Shown in pieces: positions 21,746 to 31,289 of a stretch of DNA of 33,408 nucleotides (position 1 is the first letter of the stretch; each line of letters starts with the position of its first letter). The stretch covers positions 1 to 33,408 of the forward strand of contig CANQGF010000009.1 of assembly GCA_947601485.1 (NCBI GenBank), written 5' to 3'. A model generated the notes under the pieces. The model worked only from the letters and a program-made list of their open reading frames with translations, ran no database searches and was not told the origin of the DNA. A program made the position numbers and the translations under genes. This stretch comes from an uncultured Bacilli bacterium. GTDB taxonomy: Bacteria > Bacillota_I > Bacilli_A > RF39 > UBA660.

Positions 21746-22909
21746 TTAATTTTGAAATAAAACATCTTCTTTTTGATAAACACGACTAATTAATATAATA
21801 ATAAAGATTGTATAAATAATTGTAGTACCAAAAGTAATTAATGTATATAACATATTACTATTACCTATAAGTAAATCTTGTAATAAGTAAGTATGATTAA
21901 TGATTGGTACAAAAGATAATGGTAAATTTAGTTCTATTCCTGCCGTTGTTAAAAACATAGGAATAATCGTAATCATACTAAGGGGAGTTAAAACACTTTG
22001 AGCTTCTTTATAAGTTTTAGCTTTTGATGATATTAATATAGCAAGTCCACTTATGAAAATAGCAAAAGCAATTAAAATAATAAGGGCCGCTATAATTGTA
22101 ATGGGTGATAAATTTAATGTAGCATTATCATAAATAGCAAAGCATTTATAAGATATAAATAATGATCCTATAATTAAAATGGTATCTATTAAAGCTGTTA
22201 TAATACATGATACCATAATAGCCAAATATTTACCTACTATAATAGCATAGCTTTTAATAGGAAAAGTTAAGAATGTTTCTAAAGTTCCTCTTTCTTTTTC
22301 ACCAGCCAAAATATCAGTTGTAGTATAAATAGCGGTTAAAACAATAGTCATAAGAGCAAAAGTAAAACCAATAGACATCAAAGTATCCATCATAAAATTA
22401 CTACCAGCAAGACTTTCAAATTCATAAGAAATATTATGATAAACTCGATTAGTATCAGCTCCAATACTCTCTAAATAAACATTTGCTAAATAAGTATTAT
22501 AACTTTCAAAGTAATTAGAAATATAACTACTAACAATACTTCCATCATCACTCATCTCATTGCAATAAACTTTGTAATTATGATCATTATAAATAATATA
22601 AGCAACTATTTCCTTATTCTCATAAGCTTCACTTAAACTTTGAGCATCTTCATAAGTTACTAAATTGATATCCATATCTTTAACAATTTCTTTTTCAATA
22701 TCATTTAAATTGTAATTGATGCCTACTTGATATTTTTCATCTAATGACGGCATAGTGATATCATTCATAGTACTATCAAAAATATAAGAGAATATCAAAA
22801 AATAAAGAGGGATTATAAAAGGAGTCAACAACATAATTATTAAAGATTTCTTTTCTCTTAAGATAGCTCTAATTTCTTTTTTTAATGTAATAAATATACT
22901 ACTTTTCAT
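21746..22909 (-). CDS. ABC-2 type transporter permease, NatB-like
   Basis: 387 residues. One N-terminal helix (about 26-47; LIIMLLTPFIIPLYFLIFSYIF) is followed by a large outside domain (about 48-175). A cluster of five or six helices fills the C-terminal half, with the cytosolic GEKERGTLETFLTFPI motif typical of the NatB/ABC-2 group. The ATPase partner is encoded just upstream with an 11-bp overlap. NatAB systems export sodium ions in Bacillus, but the substrate here is inferred only from subunit similarity; peptide or drug export is possible. The gene ends 22 bp after the orphan antitoxin promoter repeats, with no obvious terminator of its own. Confidence 0.88.
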   Translation of the reverse strand: MKSSIFITLKKEIRAILREKKSLIIMLLTPFIIPLYFLIFSYIFDSTMNDITMPSLDEKYQVGINYNLNDIEKEIVKDMDINLVTYEDAQSLSEAYENKEIVAYIIYNDHNYKVYCNEMSDDGSIVSSYISNYFESYNTYLANVYLESIGADTNRVYHNISYEFESLAGSNFMMDTLMSIGFTFALMTIVLTAIYTTTDILAGEKERGTLETFLTFPIKSYAIIVGKYLAIMVSCIITALIDTILIIGSLFISYKCFAIYDNATLNLSPITIIAALIILIAFAIFISGLAILISSKAKTYKEAQSVLTPLSMITIIPMFLTTAGIELNLPLSFVPIINHTYLLQDLLIGNSNMLYTLITFGTTIIYTIFIIILISRVYQKEDVLFQN

Positions 22910-23654
22910 CTTTAATACCTCCGATTAGTTTAAAGAATGCATCTCTTAAATTAGTGGTCTTGGTTTCTTTTTTAATATTATCAGGACTATCTACTCTAAC
23001 AACTTTTCCTTTATTAATAATAACAACACGATCACAAATATTTTCTGCTTCTTCCATATAATGTGTGGAATACAAAATACATTTACCTTTATTTTTTTCA
23101 CCTTTAATAAAGTCCAAAACAATTTGACTCAATATTGTATCAAGGCCACTAGTGGCTTCATCTAAAATATAGTATTTAGGATTGTGAAGAGCACATCTAG
23201 CAATAGCTACCCTCTGATTTTGACCTGTAGATAAAGTGCCAATTCTTTGATTAATAAAACCTTCTAATGCAAATTCTTTGACAATATCATTAATAATCTC
23301 ATCTATTTTTTTCGGATCTATATGATAATATTCACCACACATTTTAAGTAATTCATACCCGGTTATATCTTTATAAAGTTTAGTATTACCAGATAAAAAA
23401 GCTATTTGTTCTTTTATTTCAATGTCATTATTATCATAAGTCATACCATTAATAGTTATAGTACCACTAGTAGGTTTCATAATACCCGCTATCATTCGTA
23501 AAAGCGTAGTTTTTCCAGCTCCATTAGGTCCCAAAATACCAACTATTTCACCTTCATGCGCTGTAAATGTTATGTCCTCATCTGCTAAAAATGATATTTT
23601 TTCTTTTTTATCATTTTTAATAAATTTTTTTGATACATTTTTTACTTCTATCAT
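22899..23654 (-). CDS. ABC transporter ATP-binding protein, NatA-like
   Basis: 251 residues from ATG 23654 (MIEVKNVSKKF), chosen because TGGAGG sits just upstream; an in-frame ATG ten codons earlier lacks a ribosome site. Walker A GPNGAGKTT (about residues 43-51), ABC signature LSTGQNQRVAIAR in which the usual LSGGQ is LSTGQ, Walker B YYILDEAT and the switch His in LYSTHYMEEAE are present. It drives the permease encoded next. Its promoter probably lies in the 90-bp gap shared with the divergent CPBP gene. Confidence 0.93.
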   Translation of the reverse strand: MIEVKNVSKKFIKNDKKEKISFLADEDITFTAHEGEIVGILGPNGAGKTTLLRMIAGIMKPTSGTITINGMTYDNNDIEIKEQIAFLSGNTKLYKDITGYELLKMCGEYYHIDPKKIDEIINDIVKEFALEGFINQRIGTLSTGQNQRVAIARCALHNPKYYILDEATSGLDTILSQIVLDFIKGEKNKGKCILYSTHYMEEAENICDRVVIINKGKVVRVDSPDNIKKETKTTNLRDAFFKLIGGIKDEK

Positions 23655-23744
23655 ATTGCCTCCAGATAATTTAAAGATTAACATATATCCTTTTTCTTTG
23701 CAATATATTTATGCTATACTAATATTTAGAAAGAAAGGATAAAT

Positions 23745-24794
23745 ATGCGCGAAAAAAAATATTTTATTATTTCATCTATTATCGGTATTATAGATTTAAT
23801 TTATATGAATTTTTTTAATGTTAAAGAATTAATTAATGTTGATACAGAAAGTTTAGGTGACTCATTAAGTAATGTATCCCAAGTAATTAATAATCCCGTT
23901 TTTTATTATACTTTAGGTATAATGGGTATTATAGCTTTTTTAATTATAATTTTTATTTTTAGTAAAAACAAAGAATCTAAATATAAAAATCTTTTGGTGG
24001 CAATATCAATTATTATTTTTCTTACTTCTAGTAATACCATTATAATGCTTATTTCAATTATTAATATTTTACTATTAAGAAATATACAGGGAGATACTAA
24101 AGAAAAAAAGGAAATGCCTATTTTAGAAAAAGAAACTTCTCCAAATGATACAATAAAAAGTCTTATACTAATTATTATTTATCTATTTGTTAGTTTTACA
24201 CTTGGTGATATCATAACTCACTTCTTTACTAATTTAAGTAATACATTTAAAATTCTTTATAATATTGGGACTGATTTATTTTTACTTTTAATAACAATTA
24301 TTTTATTTCACAAAGAATTATTTAGAGGTTTTAAAATTCTATTTAAAAATATCGCTAATTATAGTAGCTTTTTACTCAAAAATTATGGTTTATTATTACT
24401 AGCTAATATTGTTATATCATTTATAATTATGTTATTAAATGGAGAAATGATTACTAGTCAAAATCAAATAAGTATAAATAGTTTACCTCTTTGGTATCTT
24501 CTTCCTGCATCAGTAATTTACGCCCCGATTGTTGAAGAAACAGTTTTCCGTGGTTGCTTCCGTAAGCTAATTAAAGATGATAATTTATTTATTATCATTT
24601 CCGGTGCTTGTTTTGGATTACTTCATACCATTGGTCAAGAAGCTAATATTATTAATACTTTAGTTTTAGCTCTTCCTTACATGGCAATGGGAATGGTTCT
24701 TGCTTATACTTATATTAAATCAAATAATATTAGTACCAATATTGTAATTCATAGTGCTAATAACTTACTAGGATGTTTAATTAGATTATTCTAA
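23745..24794 (+). CDS. CPBP-family intramembrane metalloprotease
   Basis: 349 residues, about eight hydrophobic helices. The C-terminal CPBP (Abi/CAAX-protease-like) domain has its motifs in order: EETVFRGCF (motif 1, catalytic Glu pair), FGLLHTIG (motif 2 His) and IVIHSANNL (motif 3). The N-terminal 180 residues are extra membrane helices with a charged loop. Shine-Dalgarno AAAGGAT precedes ATG 23745; an extended -10 TGC-TATACT lies just before. Members act in bacteriocin immunity, signalling or membrane-protein processing; which applies here is unknown. Convergent with uvrA. Confidence 0.9.
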   Translation: MREKKYFIISSIIGIIDLIYMNFFNVKELINVDTESLGDSLSNVSQVINNPVFYYTLGIMGIIAFLIIIFIFSKNKESKYKNLLVAISIIIFLTSSNTIIMLISIINILLLRNIQGDTKEKKEMPILEKETSPNDTIKSLILIIIYLFVSFTLGDIITHFFTNLSNTFKILYNIGTDLFLLLITIILFHKELFRGFKILFKNIANYSSFLLKNYGLLLLANIVISFIIMLLNGEMITSQNQISINSLPLWYLLPASVIYAPIVEETVFRGCFRKLIKDDNLFIIISGACFGLLHTIGQEANIINTLVLALPYMAMGMVLAYTYIKSNNISTNIVIHSANNLLGCLIRLF

Positions 24795-24796
24795 TG

Positions 24797-24838
24797 AAAA
24801 AGGCTATTCAGAAATTTTTTCTAAATAGTCTTTTTTTC
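24797..24838. terminator. bidirectional terminator between CPBP gene and uvrA
   Basis: GGCTATTCAGAAA pairs with TTCTAAATAGTC, with a T-run on the plus side and the complementary A-run on the left, so both convergent genes can use it. Confidence 0.8.
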
Positions 24839-24849
24839 TTATATTTTAA

Positions 24850-27666
24850 TTAACTTTCCTTATCAAAGATTTTTTTTAAAAATTGACCTGTATAAGATTT
24901 TTCTACTTTACTAACTTCTTTTGGTGTACCAGTGGCAATAACTTCACCGCCAAATCTTCCACCTTCAGGGCCAAGATCAATAACATAATCAGCTTGTTTG
25001 ATAACATCTAAATTATGTTCAATAACAATTACTGTATCGCCATTATCAACAATACGATTTAATACCACCAATAATTTTTTAATATCATCAGAATGAAGTC
25101 CAGTAGTTGGTTCATCTAAAATAAATACTGATTTTCCTGTTGCTTTTTTTTGTAACTCTTTAGCAAGTTTAACTCTTCCAGCTTCACCACCGGATAAAGT
25201 AGGAGCTCCTTGACCTAGCTTAATATAAGATAAACCAACATCTTTCATTACTTGTAATTTATCACGAACTTTAGGAATATTTTCAAAAAATGGAATAGCT
25301 TCATTAACTCGCATATCAAGTATTTCAGAAATATTTTTTCCTTTAAATTTAACATCTAAAGTTTCTTTATTAAAGCGCGTTCCTCCACAAACATCACATG
25401 GAACATACACATCTGGTAAAAAATGCATTTCTATTTTCTTAACACCATCGCCAAAGCAAGCTTCACATCTTCCTCCTTTAACGTTAAAAGAGAATCTACT
25501 TTTATCATAACCACGCATTTTGGATTCTTTCATATTAGCAAAAACATCACGTATATCATCAAATACTCCAACATAAGTTGCAGGATTACTTCTTGGTGTT
25601 CTTCCAATAGCGTCTTGACTAATATTTACTACTTTATCAACATTTTCCATTCCTTTAATAGATTTGCATTTTCCAGGAATATCTTTAGAATTATAAATTT
25701 CTTTATGTAGTGTTTTATATAATATTTCATTAACTAAAGTAGATTTTCCACTTCCGGAAACACCTGTTACTACTATAAATTTATTTAAAGGAAATTTAAC
25801 ATTAATATTTTTTAAATTATTTTCACTAGCGCCTTTAACTTCTAAAAATAAACCATTTCCTTTACGCGTTTTTTTAGGTATTTCAATTTTCTCTTTACCT
25901 GATAAATAACGTCCCGTAATACTATTTTCATTTTGCATAACTTCTTCTGGAGTACCAGCAGCCACTATATAGCCACCTTCATCACCTGCTCCAGGACCAA
26001 CATCTACTAAATAATCCGCTGCTAACATAGTATCAGTATCATGTTCAACAACAATAAGGGTATTACCTAAATCACGCATTTCTTTTAAAGAATTTATTAA
26101 TTTTTCATTATCTCTTTGATGCAGACCAATCGAAGGCTCATCTAAAACATATAAAACGCCTGATAAACGACTACCAATTTGTGTTGCAAGTCTAATTCTT
26201 TGGGCTTCACCACCTGAAAGAGTCGCAGCACTTCTTGCTAAAGTTAAATAATTAAGTCCAACATTCATTAAAAAGTGAAGTCTTGATAATATTTCTTTAA
26301 GAAGTAAACGGCTAATTTCTTCCTCTTCTTTTGTTAGTTTTAAATTTTCTAAAAAAGTAATTAGCTCATCGATTGCCATTTCACATAAGTCATAAATACT
26401 TTTTTTATTAACTTTAACTGCTAAAATCTCATCTTTCAATCTTGTACCATGACATTTAGGACAAATGGATTCAATCATATAACCTTCAATCCATTCTCTA
26501 ATCCATGAACTATTAGTTTCTAAATATCTTCTTTCTAAATTATTTATTATTCCTTCATATCTCGATTTAGTATCTCTTGTACTTCCATTCTTCGCTGTAT
26601 AATGAAAATCCATAATATCTTTAGTACCATATAATATGATATCTAAATCACTTCTTTTCATATCTTTAACTGGGACATCTAAATCGATATTATAATGTTC
26701 TGCAACGGTTTTAAGACTACTCATATACATTGTATTATCTAGATTAATTGCCACAATAGCGCCTTTATTAATACTTTTATTTTTATCAGGAATTAGTAAG
26801 TCTTCACTTATTTTTAATCTTGTTCCAAGCCCCTTACATTCTTCACATGCACCATAAGGTGAGTTAAAAGAAAATATTCTTGGTTCAAGTTCACTTAAAG
26901 AAAAATTACAATAAGGACAAGCATAATTTTCACTCATCAAAATATCTTCTTCATCATTAACTCTAATGATAACAAGACCATTAGCCATTTTACAACTTGT
27001 TTCTATAGCTTCAAAAATTCGACTTCTCTCATCACTAGAAACTGGTAATTTATCTATTAAAACATAAATATCATCTTTAACATTTTTTTCAAGTGTTATT
27101 TCATCGGCTGCATTATACATAACGCCATTAACTTTAATTTTAGTAAACCCCTTACCTCTTAAATCATCAATTAAATCTTTATGAGTTCCTTTTTCTCCTC
27201 TTACAACAGGAGCAAATATTTCAATTTTAACTCCTTCATCAAAAGCCAATACTTTATTAGTCATTTCTTCTATACTTTGACTTTTAATAGGTATTTTATG
27301 TGTCGGACAATAAGGTATCCCAATTCGCGAAAACAAAAGTCGTAAATAATCATACAATTCAGTTATAGTACCCACTGTTGAACGAGGATTTTTATTAGTT
27401 GTTTTTTGATCAATAGATATACTTGGAGATAACCCTTCAATAGAGTCAACATCTGGCTTTTCACCACCACCAATAAATTGTCTCGCATAAGCTGAAAGAC
27501 TTTCCACATATCTTCTTTCCCCTTCAGCATAAATTGTATCAAAAGCTAAACTACTTTTACCACTACCAGAAACTCCAGTCATAACAATCAATTTATTTTT
27601 AGGTAATTCTAAATCAACATTTTTTAAATTATTTTCTCTTGCTCCCCTAATTACAATTTTATCCAT
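24850..27666 (-). CDS. uvrA: UvrA, excinuclease ABC subunit A
   Basis: 938 residues from ATG 27666 (MDKIVIRGARENNLKN). This start is preferred over the in-frame ATG 27714 because the predicted transcript begins at about 27716 and GGTGAT precedes 27666. Two ABC ATPase halves are present, each with Walker A GVSGSGKS and signature LSGGEAQR or LSGGEAGR, and Walker B LYVLDEPSIGL or VFILDEPTTGL. Zinc-finger Cys pairs CPYC...CEEC, CPKC and CEAC...CDVC are intact. It recognises bulky DNA damage and loads UvrB. No uvrB is in the window. A palindrome within its promoter may bind a repressor. Confidence 0.97.
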   Translation of the reverse strand: MDKIVIRGARENNLKNVDLELPKNKLIVMTGVSGSGKSSLAFDTIYAEGERRYVESLSAYARQFIGGGEKPDVDSIEGLSPSISIDQKTTNKNPRSTVGTITELYDYLRLLFSRIGIPYCPTHKIPIKSQSIEEMTNKVLAFDEGVKIEIFAPVVRGEKGTHKDLIDDLRGKGFTKIKVNGVMYNAADEITLEKNVKDDIYVLIDKLPVSSDERSRIFEAIETSCKMANGLVIIRVNDEEDILMSENYACPYCNFSLSELEPRIFSFNSPYGACEECKGLGTRLKISEDLLIPDKNKSINKGAIVAINLDNTMYMSSLKTVAEHYNIDLDVPVKDMKRSDLDIILYGTKDIMDFHYTAKNGSTRDTKSRYEGIINNLERRYLETNSSWIREWIEGYMIESICPKCHGTRLKDEILAVKVNKKSIYDLCEMAIDELITFLENLKLTKEEEEISRLLLKEILSRLHFLMNVGLNYLTLARSAATLSGGEAQRIRLATQIGSRLSGVLYVLDEPSIGLHQRDNEKLINSLKEMRDLGNTLIVVEHDTDTMLAADYLVDVGPGAGDEGGYIVAAGTPEEVMQNENSITGRYLSGKEKIEIPKKTRKGNGLFLEVKGASENNLKNINVKFPLNKFIVVTGVSGSGKSTLVNEILYKTLHKEIYNSKDIPGKCKSIKGMENVDKVVNISQDAIGRTPRSNPATYVGVFDDIRDVFANMKESKMRGYDKSRFSFNVKGGRCEACFGDGVKKIEMHFLPDVYVPCDVCGGTRFNKETLDVKFKGKNISEILDMRVNEAIPFFENIPKVRDKLQVMKDVGLSYIKLGQGAPTLSGGEAGRVKLAKELQKKATGKSVFILDEPTTGLHSDDIKKLLVVLNRIVDNGDTVIVIEHNLDVIKQADYVIDLGPEGGRFGGEVIATGTPKEVSKVEKSYTGQFLKKIFDKES

Positions 27667-27722
27667 ACTATCACCAACTTCTAATATTTTATCCACTCTT
27701 TTTAAAATATGCAAGCACTTAT

Positions 27723-27751
27723 ACTATATCAAACATAAGTATGTTTTGCAA
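27723..27751 (-). promoter_or_regulatory. uvrA promoter with palindrome in the spacer
   Basis: Minus-strand TTGCAA (27746-27751), 17-bp spacer, TATAGT (27723-27728). The spacer holds AAACATA-ag-TATGTTT (27731-27746), a 7-bp inverted repeat where a repressor would block polymerase. Confidence 0.65.
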
Positions 27752-27770
27752 TACTTTTTATTTATAAATC

Positions 27771-27800
27771 TAAAAAGGCACTCACAAGTGAGGCCTTTTG
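27771..27800 (-). terminator. terminator of the sigma-factor gene
   Basis: Minus-strand AAAAGGC-CTCAC / GTGAG-GCCTTTT stem with a 2-4 nt loop and T-rich tail; it separates the sigma gene from uvrA. Confidence 0.85.
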
Positions 27801-27853
27801 ATCGTAGAGTAAACCTCTACATTTATATTTTGAACAAAATCAGCTTTTTTATA

Positions 27854-29731
27854 CTATTTAATTTTTCTTTTTAATATGTCTTGACCCACATTATCTACTT
27901 TAAATATCGAACTATGATATTCTTTTATCGTTTCATTACAAAAATTTTTAAATTCTTGTTCATTAGAAAGTTTTCTATTTACTATATCTTTTAAATTATC
28001 TAAAATTTTTATAACTTCATCAATAGTTAAATTTAATAGTTTAGCATAATCCTCTATAGCATAATTAATTTCATCAAATAAATATAATTGATAAATTTTT
28101 AATTCTTTATCGTTTAAATCATCCCGTACATACATATATTTTAAGATATCTAAAGGAGTTAAAGGATCAATTTTTAATCTTAAAAAGTCATCTTGGTATT
28201 CTGACTTAAGGCTTTCTATATTAGAATCAATCTGATTACTATCAAATAAATCATAAACTTTTTTTAAAATACTATGAAAATAAATCTTAACATTACTTGA
28301 TAAGACATCCATTTCTTTAGCTAATTCAGTATAACTTTTAGGATTATTACTTAACACAATATTATATAATAAATAATATTGCATATTGGTAAGAAATATT
28401 TTTAAAAAGACACATAAATCAATTTTTCTATTTTCATCAATACTACCAGATGGATCAGTATAATAACTTTGTATTTTTTGAAAAATTAACATTTTTTTAC
28501 TTTTTATATTTGGAACGTTACTATTTTCAACTGACTCTATTAATGGATTATTATCAAATTCAATTAATTTAAAAATTGAAGTCCCATTTTTGGCCATGGT
28601 TTCTTTTTTAAAATTAACAAAATCTGTTTCATTTTCTTTAATTCCTAATAATTTCTTTTCTAATGATTTTTTTATATTTTGTAATTCATTATATGATATA
28701 TTCATTTTTGAACATAAATCTATATCTGAGTAATAAGCTTCACCAAAATAAATTAATCTATATAATATATCTTCCAATTTAGATAAATCATTTTTAAGAT
28801 AATAGTACTTTATAATATCTAATGGCTCAATCGGTTCTATTTTTAATTTATTAATGTTATGATATTTTTGTTTTAATTCATCTAATGTTTTTTTAAATAA
28901 CCAACTATCATCGCTTAAACATTGTTTTATTTTTTCAGATGCCCTTTTTTTCTTAACTCTAATCCCTTCTCTTGTTATATTTAACATTTTAGATAATTTA
29001 TCTAGTGTTTGATGATCATCAGATAATACCAAATGATAAATAATATAATAAAGTGAAGGTTCTAAAACATTTTTTAAAACTAAAATTAAATCATGATCAT
29101 ATAAATGATTAACAATTTGTTCTTCATCTACACTATTTTCATCTGGGATAAAATCCTCTACTTCATCGCCATTTAAAAACTCATCATTATAAGGTTCATT
29201 AATACTTATAGAATTTTCAATTAAAGCACCTTTAATTTCCATAAGTCTTTCCTTACTAATATTTAAAAGCTTACATACTTCACTATCATTTGGTAAAGGT
29301 TTCTTTAATTCTTTATAAGAATTTATTAAAGATTTATAATCACTAACTAAATATTGAAGTCTTTTGGGAATTCTAATATCTTTTTCTACATTATTATAGG
29401 CAATTAATATTTTTTGAGTAATCCAATTAGTAGCGTAAGTCGTAAAAGCTCCTAAATCAGGATTATATGTTTCACAAGCTCTCATTAACCCTATGTTACC
29501 TTCTTGAACTAAATCTAATATTTTTAAATGACTACATCTTTCAGCATATTTTCTTGCAATACTAACTACTAATCTTAAATTACAGTTAATTAATTTTTCA
29601 TAATCACCACGTATAGCTAACTCTTTTTGTTCTTCAACACTTAAATTAGGAAATTTGCTTATTTCATGGCAATACATTTTATAAGAGTCATCATTATAAT
29701 AAGTTGTAAAATCTAAACTTTCATCATTCAT
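27854..29731 (-). CDS. sigma-70-family factor with duplicated region 4 plus C-terminal extension
   Basis: 625 residues from ATG 29731 (GGTG at 6 nt; the longer frame begins at TTG 29743). Region 2 is clear: LSVEEQKELAIRGDYEKLI, NLRLVVSIARKYAE, ILDLVQEGNIGLMRA, FTTYATNWITQKI, DIRIPKRLQ. Region 3 follows, then region 4 with the helix-turn-helix QTLDKLSKMLNITREGIR (about residue 245). Beyond the usual end the protein has a ~110-residue extension (KIEPIEPLDIIKYYYLK ... SIFKL). Then a diverged region 4 (KSYTELAKEMDVLSSNVK) and the same extension again (KIDPLTPLDILKYMYVR ... SIFKV) follow, with a period of about 224 residues. A duplicate like this is not part of any sigma group I know. It probably directs polymerase to a special promoter set. 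Confidence 0.85.
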   Translation of the reverse strand: MNDESLDFTTYYNDDSYKMYCHEISKFPNLSVEEQKELAIRGDYEKLINCNLRLVVSIARKYAERCSHLKILDLVQEGNIGLMRACETYNPDLGAFTTYATNWITQKILIAYNNVEKDIRIPKRLQYLVSDYKSLINSYKELKKPLPNDSEVCKLLNISKERLMEIKGALIENSISINEPYNDEFLNGDEVEDFIPDENSVDEEQIVNHLYDHDLILVLKNVLEPSLYYIIYHLVLSDDHQTLDKLSKMLNITREGIRVKKKRASEKIKQCLSDDSWLFKKTLDELKQKYHNINKLKIEPIEPLDIIKYYYLKNDLSKLEDILYRLIYFGEAYYSDIDLCSKMNISYNELQNIKKSLEKKLLGIKENETDFVNFKKETMAKNGTSIFKLIEFDNNPLIESVENSNVPNIKSKKMLIFQKIQSYYTDPSGSIDENRKIDLCVFLKIFLTNMQYYLLYNIVLSNNPKSYTELAKEMDVLSSNVKIYFHSILKKVYDLFDSNQIDSNIESLKSEYQDDFLRLKIDPLTPLDILKYMYVRDDLNDKELKIYQLYLFDEINYAIEDYAKLLNLTIDEVIKILDNLKDIVNRKLSNEQEFKNFCNETIKEYHSSIFKVDNVGQDILKRKIK

Positions 29732-29821
29732 ACTAAACACCAAGCTTTTTTATTATATAATATATTTATTGAAAAAAATAGAATCAAATTCTCATTTCCT
29801 TTAATTTTTTTATTAAAAATG

Positions 29822-29862
29822 CCAAAAAATGTTGAAAATTAATTAGTTTTCAACATTTTTCA
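29822..29862 (-). terminator. terminator of the tsa operon
   Basis: Minus-strand AAAAATGTTGAAAA pairs with TTTTCAACATTTTTT across a short loop, just after the tsaD stop codon. Confidence 0.88.
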
Positions 29863-30867
29863 TTAACATATATCAGCAGTTGATGAAGCATTTAAATCTA
29901 AACCAGTAAAATCACCATTTAAATATAAAGGATAAGCTGCCGCTCCAATCATCGCCGCATTATCAGTACAATAAATAAACTCTGGTAACTGAAGTTCTGC
30001 ATCATATTTTTCACATAACTTTCTAATTTCTTCTCTTAAATATTTATTTGCAGATACACCACCAGCAATAATTACATTTTTAATATCAGTTTCAAGTAAA
30101 GCTTTTTCTAATTTTCTGGTTAACTCTTCAACTGCTGCGGTTTGAAAAGAACAAGCTAAATCAGCTTTATTAATTTCATTACCTTTTTGTTTTTCTTTAT
30201 TTACTAAATTAATAACACTACTTTTAAGACCACTATAACTAAAATTATAAGTATCATCATTAGCCATTTTAGGTAATTTATAGTTATTAGATCCTTCTTT
30301 AGCTAATTTTTCAATATTAGGGCCACCTGGATATTTTAAACCAATTACTCTAGCTACTTTATCGAAAGCTTCACCTATCGCATCATCTTGTGTTTCGCCA
30401 AGTTTAGTAAATTCATAATCATCTGTCATTTTAATAAGTTCAGTATGACCACCACTTATAATCAAAGCTAATGCTGGATACTTCATTTTATCCCCAATTT
30501 TATTGGCATATATATGACCGATTAAATGATTAACTTTAATTAAAGGTAAATCATAAACATAAGACAAAACTTTAGCAAATTCGACTCCAACCAATAAAGA
30601 ACCTAATAATCCAGGAGCGTAAGTAACCGCAATGGCGTCACAATCACTAACTTTCATATGTGCTTTATTAAGCGTTTCTTCTAAAACCATTGTAATGTTT
30701 TCTGTATGCATTCTTGAAGCTATTTCGGGAACAACACCACCATAATTAGCATGGGTATCCATTTGACTCAAAATAGTAAGAGCAACTACTTCAATTCCAT
30801 TTTTAACTATCGCTATACTTGTTTCGTCACAAGAAGTTTCAATACTCAATATATTTATATCTTTCAT
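29863..30867 (-). CDS. tsaD: TsaD, tRNA threonylcarbamoyltransferase
   Basis: 334 residues, standard size. ASKHA-fold enzyme that transfers threonylcarbamoyl from TC-AMP to A37 of ANN-decoding tRNAs (t6A). Motifs: ILSIETSCDETSIAIV at the start, HANYGGVVPEIASRMH (metal-binding His), NHLIGHIYA, ALIISGGHTELI, and IIAGGVSANKYLR with NAAMIGAAAY near the end. It overlaps rimI by 4 bp. It works with TsaB and TsaE from the same operon; TsaC/Sua5, which makes TC-AMP, is not in this window. Confidence 0.97.
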   Translation of the reverse strand: MKDINILSIETSCDETSIAIVKNGIEVVALTILSQMDTHANYGGVVPEIASRMHTENITMVLEETLNKAHMKVSDCDAIAVTYAPGLLGSLLVGVEFAKVLSYVYDLPLIKVNHLIGHIYANKIGDKMKYPALALIISGGHTELIKMTDDYEFTKLGETQDDAIGEAFDKVARVIGLKYPGGPNIEKLAKEGSNNYKLPKMANDDTYNFSYSGLKSSVINLVNKEKQKGNEINKADLACSFQTAAVEELTRKLEKALLETDIKNVIIAGGVSANKYLREEIRKLCEKYDAELQLPEFIYCTDNAAMIGAAAYPLYLNGDFTGLDLNASSTADIC

Positions 30868-31289
30868 TTAATCACCTTTTTCATTACATAAGCATCAACA
30901 TTGCCATAATATTTTTTTCTTCTATTAATGATTTCATAATCTAATTTTTGATACAACTTAAAGGCTTTACTATTGTCCTCTGCTACTTCTAAAAGTATGA
31001 CATCATCCTTCTTACAATATTCTTTTCCCACATAATTCATCATTTTAGTGGCAATTCCTTGATTTTGAAATTTAGGATCAACAGCTATAACTTCTAATTC
31101 GTAAATTTCAAGATTCTTTAATAATAAAATAAAACCATTAACATAATTATTATCTTCATTAACTATGATAATATATTTATCACTATTAAGATAATCTTTA
31201 ATATTATAAGTTTGAGAAAAATTTTTTACAGCTAATAACCCTAACTCATTAATTCTCTCTAAATCTTTATTTGATGCGTTTCTAATCAT
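30864..31289 (-). CDS. rimI: RimI-type ribosomal-protein N-acetyltransferase
   Basis: 141 residues, GNAT fold. Acetyl-CoA loop DPKFQNQGIATKMM (about residues 78-91), ending in the RimI-typical LLEVAEDNSKAFKLYQKLDYEIINRRKKYY. RimI acetylates the N-terminal Ala of ribosomal protein S18 in E. coli, and is frequently fused or adjacent to tsaB/tsaD in Bacillota, as here (4-bp overlaps on both sides). Substrate is inferred from family. Confidence 0.92.
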   Translation of the reverse strand: MIRNASNKDLERINELGLLAVKNFSQTYNIKDYLNSDKYIIIVNEDNNYVNGFILLLKNLEIYELEVIAVDPKFQNQGIATKMMNYVGKEYCKKDDVILLEVAEDNSKAFKLYQKLDYEIINRRKKYYGNVDAYVMKKVIK

